From Nematostella vectensis (lineage: Eukaryota; Cnidaria; Anthozoa; Actiniaria; Edwardsiidae), in the NCBI RefSeq assembly GCF_932526225.1, contig NC_064042.1, positions 10,492,540 through 10,556,539 on the forward strand: a stretch of 64,000 bases of DNA, read 5' to 3'. Numbering within the stretch: the stretch's first letter is position 1; the number at the start of each line of letters is the position of its first letter. The position numbers and the translations under genes were made by a program. The notes beneath the pieces were generated by a model, which worked only from the letters and a program-made list of their open reading frames with translations, did no database searches and had not been told where the DNA came from. Of the stretch, positions 23,308 to 34,866 are shown piece by piece.

Positions 23308-26300
23308 ATGTCAAACGCAGATTCCCCTGGAGAATCATCGCATAAACATGAGCAAAATCATCGACTGGTAGGAGCATGCAGTCAACTAGTCACTTCGGGT
23401 GGCCATTGGTAGATATTTAATCTCTGAAGTGACTTTTAGAGGTTGATTTCTCCTTTTTCTATCACAGAAAAAGCGGACCCCCTTCGAAATGTACGAACAT
23501 AGCATCAATAATGCGCCCGCCGAACCGAGAGAGAGCGAACTCGAATGCACAGTGAGTAGTTCTCGCTCTTCCTTCGCCGATATTTGGGATAGTTCCATCC
23601 CAGTTGAGGTAAGAGTTCAGCGCTTGTTTTTCCCGTTTCAAGGATTAATTACTTGATTGCGAAATGCAATATGTGACTTATTCCGTTACACGAATTTTCC
23701 ATATGAATCAACCCCTTCGTTTGCTGGGCTCACGTGATATTGCGTCTAATAAATGTTTCCGCGAATTGAAGTGCTGTTGTGTACAGTAATTCTTTCAATT
23801 TATTGTATAGGCTAGGTGTGAAAAGTTTCAGAAAGTGGTTCATTATTAAAAAGTAACTTTAGACAAAATATCCTAAACTCTAGTTGGTCATTTGAAATTT
23901 ATTACTTACTTTGGCCAGGAAAATAGTTTTTTTAATTTTTTTCTTATTTTCATCATTAAAAACAACATGAAAATGGAACTTTTAGCCAGTGTTATAGTTG
24001 TCGTGGTATGTTTAATCTAAAGTCTGTCTTTTATATTTCCCGATCTTTATAGAAGTCAATGTTTTTGATACTCGCATTTTATCCCATTTTCCCATGTCTT
24101 TACTTTCAGCTTTCTAAGTGAGTTTTATCACAACTGCAAAAATCTAAAATGTTTCATCTTGCAATAACACATAGTCAGTAAGCAACCAATAAATGACTGT
24201 GCTTTTCATTGTCTACATCATAAACTATTTGACTGCACACAGCATAAACCATTTGTCTGCACATAGCATAAACCATTTGACTGCACACAGCAGAAGCCAT
24301 TTGACTGTACACAACATAAACCATCATAAACCATATGCAACCCTCATGAAATAAAATTTAATGTTTTGTATTGTATTTGTCTGCACACTGCATAAGTCAT
24401 TTGACTGCACACAGCATAAGCCATTTGATTGCACACAGCATAAGCCATTTGACTGCACACAGCATAAGCCATTTGACTGCACACAGCATAAACCATTTGA
24501 CTGCACACAGTATAAGCCATTTGACTGCACACAGCATAAGCCATTTGACTACACATAGCAAAAGCCATTGACTGCTCACATCATAAGCCATTTGACTGCA
24601 CACAGAATAAACCATTTGACTGCACACAGCATAAACCATTTGACTGCACACAGCAGAAGCCATTTGACTGCACACAGCATAAATCATTTAACTGCACACA
24701 GCATAAACCATTTAACTGAACACAGCATAAGCCATTCGACTGCACAAAACATAAGCCATTCAACTGCACACAGCATGAGCCATTCGACTGCACACAGCAT
24801 AAGCCATTCGACTGCACACAGCATAAACCATTTGTCTGCAAACAGAGTAAACCATAACTGCACACAGAATAAACCATTCATCTGCACACAGCATAAGCCA
24901 TTTGACTGCACACAGCATAAACCATTTGACTGCAAACAGCATAAAACGTTTGAGTGCATACAGCATAAAGCATTTGACTGCACACAGGAAATTTTTTTTT
25001 TTATTGTCCTGTTTCTACTTCCAGAGGAATATTTACCAACCTCTGGCCCAGAAAAATCTTGTGAATTCATCAACAGCATTGTATGGTCATTTAATTCAAC
25101 TCATTTTGCTCAGAATTACTTAACCCTTGTCAGCCACCCTTTTGTTACTGTTTTTAACCAATATGAAGACAAATTATTAGGAGAATTCCTCCTAAAAATA
25201 AAATCGAATGCTGTTTTTGACCAAATTTAATTGAAAATATCACATCAGCTTTCCCAAACGTTAGGATGACAAAATGACAGCTGACAAAATTCTAAAATGA
25301 AATGTTTTTTTTGACTGGTTGTTATTTTGCTCATTATTTTATAGATTAGAGATGGATCCTATCACACTGGGATTTTCAACCCAATTTCAACAGTCCTACA
25401 AAAATGCAACCAACAAGTCATGGTGCCGTATTTCTCCATGCTTTCTGTTGTGAGTATCAGCCACAGTACAAACAAAACCATAGGGCCATCTTCCCTTTTC
25501 AATCCCTAGTTTAAAAAATAGATCTCATTTTTGCATGCCTCACGCAACTTGACTGAGTTGTTATACTTTTTAGTTCATGGCATGCTGTGACATCATCTGT
25601 GCATCTATTAATGGACAGACCCCCAAATAATAAGATTAATTTGCTTAAACAGCAATTAGAATGTTCTCTTATGTTACAATCTAGTTTTGGGGAGCCTGAA
25701 TGCTGATGCCAAGAATGTATGTGTCCTCTTATAACACATGGACCCCAAGTTGTATGGACTCAGACTGGTGTTTTTATTTCCTGAAAACCTAAAGATTGTA
25801 ATAGCATATTCAATATGTAATTAAACATAGAACTCTAAAAGATAAACCTGTCTATTTAAGACACTAGCAATACAAAAAGTATTTACCAAAATGACCTACA
25901 TAATGCTCCCTGGACTGGGGTTAACTGATTAATTCATTTTTTTTTCACAGATAGGGTGGAGACCATTATGCCGTGACTCATTCCATTGCAGAGGGTTCCT
26001 ATACCTTGTTAACATCTTCTATACTCTTGTAATCTTTTTGCTGTTATTATTCAGCTACGTTGCTAGCATAACAGCTTGTCAGGCACGGCTGGATATTGAA
26101 CCATTGGTAAGTAATTCATAAATAATTTGTTAGGCAAATTTTAAGTTCATAGGAATTCACTGGGTTTGTAAGTAATAATGCACAATTTTTGATATTTTAT
26201 AATTTTATGACTTCACATCATGAAATTGCACTGAGCAATCAGCTATCTGAATCTTATAATGTGTGGTGACCTTGTCCAACTTAGATAGGATCACTTAGAT

Positions 26301-29300
26301 GGGATTACTGGAAGCTATGAGGAGAAACCCAAGAGAAAATGACCCATCCCCTGGACAAACACATACATTTTCTGAAATTTCTGAACCTGTGGCATTGTTG
26401 TCTCAACTGAAACATTCTTCCATCCTATAGGCCTGTGTTCAAAAGTTTTTTTTTAATTAAAACTTCATTACTTTTCTTTCAGATTCCAGACACAACTTCA
26501 CTCACACCGACCCATCGTCCCACCACATCACACAACATCACAACACCACACCCTACAACTCCATCGAATTCCACAAATAGCACAATGCCAACAACACAAA
26601 GCATCCCCAGCTCCTTGCCGCCCAAGACAATGCCTGCACCTACAGTAAAACACCCCACAAAGTCTACCCAATACCCAGATGTCATAACCTTCTTCACCAT
26701 GTACACCATGTCGCCTGCTCAGCCAGACTGGAAACCCACAGAGTGTACACATATCATGAGTGGATACGTGGTACCTAAGTTCTTGCATTTCATTGCATTT
26801 GTGATTGGGTTCTACCACTTTAGGATACAAGAGAGTGAAGGATTGCATGCCCTCGTGGAAATGGTAATCACTTTAGGTGTCTCTCTCCCCTGCAAGCAGA
26901 GGCCTCCTTTTTCTGTATTTTGCTGAGCTTGCAATTCTCTTTTCCTCACAAATAAAAGTAACGATTAAACAGAGAAAAGAAGCCTATGCTAGCAAAGAAA
27001 TTTTTTTTTTCATACAATTTTATTTTAGTATAGTTTTATTTTATTTTCCAATTCGTTTTATTAATTGGATTCATTAAACAGATGGCGGAAGTAAGCTGAG
27101 GCGGGTAATGTAGTAGGCAATAAACAATTTTATTTCATAACTCCTCATCTAGTTTTTCATTTTTTTTCCCCAGGTTTTTCTGCAAAGTAAAGAGCAATCT
27201 AAAATTGTTAAAAGATTGAGGTAGGCATTGTCTCTTAGGCAACGTTTTGGCTCATCAAATCATCAAAATGTTATCACCTTAGAATAAAAATTGGCTCCCA
27301 AAGCTGTATAGTATTGAAGTCAGCGTTTAGCTTAAAAATCCCAGTTCAAGTTCAAACAATTATTGATATGTGACCAACGCTTTCAGGTCATTCCTATTGG
27401 CTGGTCTCGTCTGGCTCTTGGGCATGTTGGCGTGCTATATCTTCTTCTGTTTTTCATTTGGTCTTGCATCTGTGACTGGATTTAGACATAGTGTGAGGTA
27501 ACCAATACATGAGAGCTTGACAGGAATACACCATGTTGTCATGTGGTTATTTATTTTTGTATCTATTTTTATTAATCTATATGTATTTCCCATTGCCTGT
27601 TATTGTTCTCTGGGTCTCCCCCCCCCCCCCTTTCCCCATCCCATTGCCGGATTAGATCACTAGTGGCATTTAAATCTATCTCATATCCTGTAGTCGGCAG
27701 TGGGTGGCTGCAAGTATGATGGTACTTGGGGACCTGGTAGCAAATTGCGTCACATTTGTCATCATGCTTAACTACTGCGCCCAGTGTCAGCTCTTGATCT
27801 ACTTCCTACGAGATATAGCGCTTAGAATGGAGGAAAAGACAGCAGAGCTCGGTCACCTAATGAAAGTATGTGACGATAGAAGTGCTCTCATTTCTAAATA
27901 CATTAAGTTTGTAAAGTCAAATCTCTTACATTCAACTTTACACGGTAGCTTTCACTCTCTTAATAGGGCAGCTTTTTAAAGTCTCCCAGACACCTTTTTG
28001 CCAACGGACACTTTTGTTTCTAAGACTACCAGATAACTCTTCACTGAAGGGCATTCTCTTTAAGCGGACAGCTTTCCTATAACTACCAGTCAACTCTTTG
28101 GTAACAGACACTCGTAAGTGTCAGATTCTTTAAGACTACCAGTTCATTATTTGCTAATGAACAGGGGTGTCTACAAAACGAAGACCTAAAACCTAAAACC
28201 TAAAACCTGTGACCCCAAAAGCTACTACCCCTAAAGCAACAACCCCAAAAGCAACGACCCCAAAAGCTCGACCCCCAAAATATTGCCGTTATTATTTAGC
28301 CTACCTTGTTTCCCAAAATGGCTACAGAGCATGGAAGTTTCATGTGGACCAGTGATCCTTACAAGCGAACAAAGTTATAGTTGATGACTTGTCCATCTAC
28401 CGTTATACATTACTTGACCCAAGTTTGGCTGATGAACAGCAAATCGCTGGCGAGATATTCGTTATTTTCCCACGGTCGCGTGATCTGTGTGGTCATCACC
28501 TATAACTTTTTTTACTTGTCCATCTACCGTTATACATTACTTGACCCAAGTTTGGATGATGTGCAGCAGATCGCTGGCGAGATATTCGTTATTTTCCCAC
28601 GGTCACTTGATTGCTTAGTAATAAAAGAGAATCTGAGTATTCAATATTTTAACGCGTCACGTGAGCCGTAGAAATTGAAGGAAATAGAGAAAGAAAAAAA
28701 GGAAAAAAAAAAACAGTAAAATCGCCCGACCTGCGTTTTGTACTCAACCTGCACCCGACCTGAATCCGACCTGCACCCGACCTTAATCCGACCTGACCCT
28801 GCATCTAACCTGCAACCTGCATTTTGTACCGTCCGAGTTTTTTTCTACAAAATGAGACTTTATTTACTTGTTCTTTGTCTTTCTTACGTAAAATGCCATA
28901 CAATGTTAGGGGTGCAAGTTCTCTACAGACATCGACAAAACTAGGATTTCAATAACTATTTGGCCAATCTATTTATAAACTTTAGAAATTATAATTTACT
29001 TGTCGGGAACCCGTATTGGCACGCTACGCTAAAGCTTTGGTTTGATAAACGCTCTTCCTCGCCAGGGAAGAGCGTTTCTCTAAATTACGGGTAATTACCG
29101 GGTCTGTTAGGTTACCGGGAGAGTTTTCGGGATAATTTTTCGGGTAAAGGAGCGTGTCTGAAAAATGAGTGCAACTACAATTTTTAATGGGACAAATAAA
29201 GACGAGTAAAAATGGTTTGTTCATTGGCGCGTGCAAATGAGAATATTTCTTTGTTGAAAAGCACAACAAAATTTATGAACTGTCTCGCTGTGTAGCCATT

Positions 29301-32300
29301 TAAGAAACAAGGTAGACTAAATAATAACTTTAATTTTTGGGGGGTCGTAGCTTTTGGGGTCGTAGCTTTTGGGGTCACAGGTTTTAGGTCTTCGTTTTGT
29401 AGACCCCCTAATAGACACTCTTGTTATCAGACAGTTTTTCCAATCAACTATTCCAATCAACTCTTCTTCGACAAATTAAATTCCCCTCATTGACACTTTT
29501 TTTTTCAACTTGAAGGATCTATGGGAAGTGAAAAAACACCTCACCAACTTAAACAGTGTATCAGCTCACATCACAACTTTAATCATCTTCAACTTTTGTG
29601 AGGTTGCGGTTATAGGTAAGCTAGTAGTAGGAGGAGTCGTCCTGGGAGGCGGAAGTGACGTCATCATAACTTAGGAGGTAAAGAATGGTGGTGTCTGATT
29701 GGAGGGGTAAGAGGAGTCGAGGAGAAGTGACATTATCCGAAGAGTCTAGATTCTAAGAGGGTCAGACTCTAACGAATAGTGATCTCATGCCGACGCCGAA
29801 AAGTCTAAAATTATGTAAATTTTGTTAACTCTTTAGATTTCACATGTAAAAGTATCTCGGTTTCGTTCTTCTACAAACTAGAACAAGACAACTAATTTTT
29901 AGGTAAATCGAAGAAGTTTGCCCTGTAAACCCCTCTATGTCCACTCTGTAGAAATATTGTCGACAGTTTATTTCGATCTGTTTTTTACCGACCGCCTTGC
30001 GCAAAAGCACTTTTTTCTATCTCGTTGTCCTAGTTGTCCCTAGTAATATAGTAATACTCGTTTTGTTATTTTTCAGGTCTGACCATTCTGTTCCGTAATT
30101 CGGAAGGCGTGCCGACGTCTCAGGTTGTTTATCGCGCCATCATTCCGGTCATGTGCTTGATAACACTTATGTGCCCTCTTATAATGGTAAGCCTAAGCCC
30201 AAAGTAGCCTCGTCTCTGTCCGGGGTTACTGTGGTGGGCCGCGAGAAAAGGGGGGCTGGGACGAGTTCGGGTGATGTTTAAATCTTTAACCACATGAAAC
30301 CTTAAAGAGATAGCCAGACTAGGCTGGTCCGCAAGCACGCAGGTAGTGACGGGCCAGCCGTTGCCTTTATCTACCTTTTGGATCCAGATTCTTTTTGCGC
30401 GGCTTCGATTTTCATAGCTAATTAATTCGGATTTGTATCAATTCCAATTTTAAAACCAAGCTTTTCTTTGTGTTTTCCATATTGCTATACCCTGGTTCTA
30501 GAGCCTCGAACATCTCTCTATTTAGTGGCCAGAGACATTCGAGGCTCTGGAACCAGGGTAATATTGCTATGACTTTACTGACTTTTCTAGGGCGCTTCCC
30601 TTACGTCGTGCCATGACTTTACTGACTTTTCTAGGGCGCTTCCCTTACGTCGTGCTATGACTTTACTGACTTTTCTAGGGCGCTTCCCTTACGTCGTGCC
30701 ATGACTTTACTGACTTTTCTAGGGCGCTTCCCTTACGTCGTGCTATGACTTTACTGACTTTTCTAGGGCGCTTCCCTTACGTCGTGCTATGACTTTACTG
30801 ACTTTTCTAGGGCGCTTCCCTTACGTCGTGCCATGACTTTACTGACTTTTCTAGGGCGCTTCCCTTACGTCGTGCTATGACTTTACTGACTTTTCTAGGG
30901 CGCTTCCCTTACGTCGTGCTATGACTTTACTGACTTTTCTAGGGCGCTTCCCTTACGTCGTGCTATGACTTTACTGACTTTTCTAGGGCGCTTCCCTTAC
31001 GTCGTGCTATGACTTTACTGACTTTTCTAGGGCGCTTCCCTTACGTCGTGCTATGACTTTACTGACTTTTCTAGGGCGCTTCCCTTACGTCGTGCCATGA
31101 CTTTACTGACTTTTCTAGGGCGCTTCCCTTACGTCGTGCTATGACTTTACTGACTTTTCTAGGGCGCTTCCCTTACGTCGTGCTATGACTTTACTGACTT
31201 TTCTAGGGCGCTTCCCTTACGTCGTGCCATGACTTTACTGACTTTTCTAGGGCGCTTCCCTTACGTCGTGCTATGACTTTACTGACTTTTCTAGGGCGCT
31301 TCCCTTACGTCGTGCTATGACTTTACTGACTTTTCTAGGGCGCTTCCCTTACGTCGTGCCATGACTTTACTGACTTTTCTAGGGCGCTTCCCTTACGTCG
31401 TGCTATGACTTTACTGACTTTTCTAGGGCGCTTCCCTTACGTCGTGCTATGACTTTACTGACTTTTCTAGGGCGCTTCCCTTACGTCGTGCTATGACTTT
31501 ACTGACTTTTCTAGGGCGCTTCCCTTACGTCGTGCCATGACTTTACTGACTTTTCTAGGGCGCTTCCCTTACGTCGTGCTATGACTTTACTGACTTTTCT
31601 AGGGCGCTTCCCTTACGTCGTGCTATGACTTTACTGACTTTTCTAGGGCGCTTCCCTTACGTCGTGCCATGACTTTACTGACTTTTCTAGGGCGCTTCCC
31701 TTACGTCGTGCTATGACTTTACTGACTTTTCTAGGGCGCTTCCCTTACGTCGTGCTATGACTTTACTGACTTTTCTAGGGCGCTTCCCTTACGTCGTGCT
31801 ATGACTTTACTGACTTTTCTAGGGCGCTTCCCTTACGTCGTGTGCCAAGGAATTTAAGCAGCGCAGCTTACAGCTGCGTGTTTTCGGATATCCGTCGACC
31901 ACGCAGTTTGACAGAGATTCTTTTCTTCTCTTCATCCAAACAATGGATCTCCAGGTAAGTGCGCTTTTCAGCCTAGTCGCTGTCGCTCTGACCGGTATTC
32001 CTGTGTTTTGCCATGAGTTAAGGGAGAGCCAACCTAGCCTGCGTAGCGGCTTCCCTCCCCTTGAGCCGCTACGCAGGCTAGAGCAAACCTAGGAGAGGGA
32101 TCGGGTAACGTCACATGTCAACACCCATGAATCATAATAACAATTTCAGACCCATGCTGAAACACCACAGAAAACCCATAAAGAACGCCAGGTACTAGGT
32201 AGGGTGTTCGAATAGGATTCCCATGCTAACAAAATTCTCTCATCCCTCCCCATCTTGTTTCGTTCTGGCCGCGCGCGGGCCCAAAACAAAACAAAACAAC

Positions 32301-33055
32301 AACAACAAAAAATGGCGGCCACGATATACGGCGAAAAAAACAACTCCGGGTTAATATAGCGAAAAACCCCGGGTAAACATAACGAAAAACCCCGGTTAAA
32401 CATAGCGAAAACCCCGGGTAACTATAGCAAAAAAACCCGGGTAAACATAGCGAAAAACCCCGGGTAAACATAGCGAAAAACCCCGGGAAACTATAGCAAA
32501 AAACCCCGGGTAAACATAGCGAAAAACCCCGGGTAAACATAGCGAAAAACCCCGGGTAAACATAGCGAAAAACCCCGGGTAAACATAGCAAAAAACACCG
32601 GGTAAACACAGCGAAAAACCCCGGGTAAAAATAGCGAAAAACCCCGGGTAAACATAGCGAAAAACCCCGGTTGTTTACCCGGGGTTATAATAGCGGGTAA
32701 TAATAGCGAAAAACCCCGGGTACACAAAGCGAAAAACACCGGGTAAACATAGCGAAAAACAAGGGATAAACATAGCGAAAAACACCGGGTAAACACAGCG
32801 AAAAACACCGGGTAAACACAGCGTAAAACATCGTGTAAACGCAGCGAAAAACACCGGGTAAACATAGCGAAAAACACCGGGTAAACGCTGCAGGAAGTCT
32901 GTCACTGACATTGTTTTTGTATTTCTTTTCAGGCCACGCTGTTTGCGATACCCATGAAGTCGTCTTATCTATGGGGCTTTTTCACTCTCGTTGTGTTTGT
33001 TGTTCTGCTATTGATGCAGATAGGGATTCTCGCGGCAAAAAATAGATACTTTTAA
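23308..33055 (+). CDS. Gustatory-receptor-like (GRL) seven-helix protein
   Basis: Twelve exons: 23308-23367, 23468-23608, 25345-25449, 25951-26106, 26483-26863, 27174-27220, 27387-27497, 27694-27865, 29516-29615, 30077-30186, 31823-31954, 32933-33055; every junction is GT..AG and phases match, giving 545 aa. The first 130 residues are soluble. Seven hydrophobic helices follow: one in exon 4, one at the end of exon 5, one each in exons 7, 8 and 9, one across exons 10-11, and one in exon 12. The loop between helices 1 and 2 is very rich in Thr/Pro/Ser with NIT and NST sequons, so it should be extracellular. The C-terminal part (LLFIQTMDLQATLFAIP, then a helix with LLLMQIG) has the layout of the insect gustatory/odorant receptor superfamily and the anemone Grl proteins; the final TYhhhhhQF motif is only partly kept. 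Ligand unknown; insect relatives form cation channels. Exon 11's acceptor lies at the end of a 29-copy minisatellite. Confidence 0.7.
24229..24990. repeat. 24-bp minisatellite in GRL intron 2
   Basis: About 30 imperfect copies of CATAAGCCATTTGACTGCAC plus ACAG, with a break at about 24311-24380. Because 24 is a multiple of three and the unit lacks stops in several frames, long false open frames appear on both strands. Confidence 0.9.
28164..29408. mobile_element. DNA transposon with about 130-bp inverted ends in GRL intron 8
   Basis: The left end (GTCTACAAAACGAAGACC, then CCTAAAACC and CCCCAAAAGC repeats, then TTATTATTTAGCCTACCTTG) recurs in inverse at 29270-29408. Inside, about 105 bp at 28384-28490 is duplicated at 28517-28620 and stays open in one frame (LSIYRYTLLDPSL). 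A tract of CCCGACCTG-like words lies at 28725-28830. No transposase is recognisable, so it is probably non-autonomous. Confidence 0.65.
30489..30559. repeat. Inverted repeat before the 44-bp array
   Basis: ACCCTGGTTCTAGAGCCTCG and its inverse CGAGGCTCTGGAACCAGGGT are separated by about 28 bases. It ends a few bases before the first unit of the minisatellite. Confidence 0.65.
30567..31842 (+). repeat. 29-copy, 44-bp minisatellite made of a 3' splice site
   Basis: The block is 1276 bp, exactly 29 x 44. Each unit has a branch-point-like TTTACTGAC, TTTTCTAG, then GGCGCTTCCCTTACGTCGTG, which is the first 20 bases of GRL exon 11. Units are almost identical; the only recurrent variant is C or T in the CYATGAC word. 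The last unit is the one that joins the open coding exon (31823). Confidence 0.95.
32035..32080. repeat. Short hairpin in GRL intron 11
   Basis: TAGCCTGCGTAGCGGCT and AGCCGCTACGCAGGCTA are inverse copies around a 12-base loop. Similar GCTACGCAGGCTA words occur near 2140. Confidence 0.6.
32341..32890. repeat. 23-bp minisatellite in GRL intron 11
   Basis: About 24 copies of CGAAAAACCCCGGGTAAACA plus TAG, with single-base variants and one short inverted patch near 32668-32690. It ends about 40 bp before exon 12. It does not resemble the exon sequence. Long frames on the minus strand are artefacts of the repeat. Confidence 0.9.
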
Positions 33056-33506
33056 AAACAATCAATGTACAAAAGAACTAAAAAAGAAACAATAGAGATA
33101 TCAACAAGAAAACCATCTGCACTCTAATGGCCAAGTCAGATTAAAAAAAAAACAATGAGTATTACACAGAACGACGTGGTCTCTATGATAGGTTTGTGAG
33201 GTAAACCAATGAGAATGCAGGAAACGTTTTGATTGACAGTTGCTTCACTAGCCAACCGGCGTGGCTAAGAAATGCATCAGAACGACGGAATCCTCCTAGT
33301 TTCGAAGTTCTTGTCAATCAAAACCGTATCTCGCATGCTAATTGGCTAACTTCCTTAAACTTTGCAAGGGTGGCCACGGTAGCAAGCGCCGCATGGTTAA
33401 TTTTGTAAGGGTGGCCACGGTAGCGCGCGTCGCATGATTAACTTTGAAAGAGTGGCCACGGTAGCAAGCTTCGCTCCATGAACGGTCGTTTGACAAAAGG
33501 TTGTCG

Positions 33507-33702
33507 ACCCGCTTTGCGACAAGCCCGCATTGAAGCATGGGTAAAAACCACTGAATCGCCTAGCTGCATTTTTTTTACTCGTGATTCCGGAATGAGAATG
33601 ATAGGGAAAAAACGCGCCCTAAGTCTGAAGTTATGCAGTGGCTAATATATACGGCTAGGCGCTTTAGTGGTTTTTCCCATGCCTACATGCCGGCTTGTCG
33701 CG
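33507..33702. mobile_element. MITE 1 downstream of GRL
   Basis: Ends of about 47 bp are inverted: ACAAGCCCGCATTGAAGCATG, AAAACCACT and CGCCTAGC on the left against GCTAGGCGC, AGTGGTTTTT and CATGCCGGCTTGTCG on the right. There is no coding potential. Confidence 0.7.
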
Positions 33703-33708
33703 TAGTCT

Positions 33709-33957
33709 ATACACCTATTTCAATAAACGTTGTGTGCGAATGGTGAATGGCAATTGGCAGTTCTAAAACCAATCACTGCTTGAAGGTATAATTTTTTGTA
33801 AGAATAAAGATGATTAGTAATATAATCACAGAAATTATCCACATTTTACTACATTCAGTAGAAATTAGATAAGTCCCATGGTCTTTTTTTGATAGAACTG
33901 CCATTTGACAATCGCCATTTGCCGTTTGCACTGACAACGTTATTTAAAATAGGTGTA
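33709..33957. mobile_element. MITE 2 downstream of GRL
   Basis: ACACCTATTTCAATAAACGT at the left is answered by ACGTTATTTAAAATAGGTGT at the right; inverted arms of about 55 bp also share AATGGCAATTGGCAGTTCTA-type sequence. The left arm contains an AATAAA that may act as a GRL poly(A) signal. Confidence 0.75.
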
Positions 33958-34866
33958 TTCACTACAAGACATCCCACAAAGTTTATATTTTGTAAATACT
34001 GATAACTCTGTCGCTTTTTGGGGTACAGATGTTATTTTGATCGTGATAGATTCCCCTTGTCATTTGTAAAGAGAAAAACGTTCACATTATTTTGTAAATA
34101 GAATAGAATTATTTGCAATAACAAATCAATAAAGTATGCACTCTTATACAATTGTCATCTATAGCTGCCAATATTACGTGGTCCATAAATATATTGTTTC
34201 CCAAGACATGTAATTATATACTTTTACATTTTCACTAATTTTTATGTGTGATTAATTTAGACTACCTCTGGTCGTGTGTTCTAAATCCCCTAACAGGAAG
34301 AAAATCTTAGAAAAGTATTGGAACTTTAATCCACGAATTCACCTCAGGCCATATGGTTGCCTCCCCCTTCCCCCCCCCCCCCCCCCCCCAAAGTGATCCT
34401 GCATTTGACACTGATACATAACTACCCAAGTGGGTTTTGCGCACCGTGGTGGAATAAGTAAGATCTGTACAGCTGGTACTGTGGTTTTCAATATCATGTG
34501 AACTAACGTTGACGATATCCAGCAGCCCGATCGCCTTCTGGCTTCCTTCAATCAAAATCCGTCGTTGCTTAGCACTAAACTGGTTTCCAATCATGCCACA
34601 TCGCGCCAATTAGATAGCACCAAATGCAATTCCGTTAGTTTAACTGACGGAAGCTAGAAAGCCGTTTAGTTGTTGGAAACCGTTGTAAGCTCGCATAATA
34701 ATGAAAATCATGGTATCGCGTGGCCCATTACTTGTCTAACACGTTCCCATAATCTGGGAATTTTTTTTTATGGCGTGAGACCCTGGGGGCGAGATCGATG
34801 ATATCTAGACAAGCACTTAAAAAAAATTAAATAATAAATTTATCAAATAATGTAATTCAAGACCTA

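Larger units (their letters stand above)
33056..34866. other. Intergenic region between convergent GRL and COG3
   Basis: Beyond the MITEs listed separately this holds three imperfect copies of a GGGTGGCCACGGTAGC unit (33340-33480), poly(A) signals AATAAA at about 33722 and 34128 that could serve GRL, and a poly-C run near 34372. No coding exon was found; the minus-strand frame at 34307-34609 has a poly-Gly run from the C tract and no family signature. Confidence 0.6.

Noticed and set aside
22981..23371. Plus-strand frames over 22981-23371 as a protein
   Set aside because: They run through a hairpin and poly-G tracts; only the ATG at 23308 in another frame joins the GRL exon chain.
24568..25230. 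220-codon frame with HLTAHSI repeats
   Set aside because: Caused by the 24-bp intronic minisatellite; the flanking exons of GRL splice around it.
30567..31842. CRISPR-like array
   Set aside because: Units are head-to-tail with no unique spacers, in an animal gene; it is a minisatellite.
32226..32911. Minus-strand frames with repeated FSLCLPGVFRYVYPG
   Set aside because: Translation of the 23-bp minisatellite in intron 11; period and divergence are those of DNA repeats.
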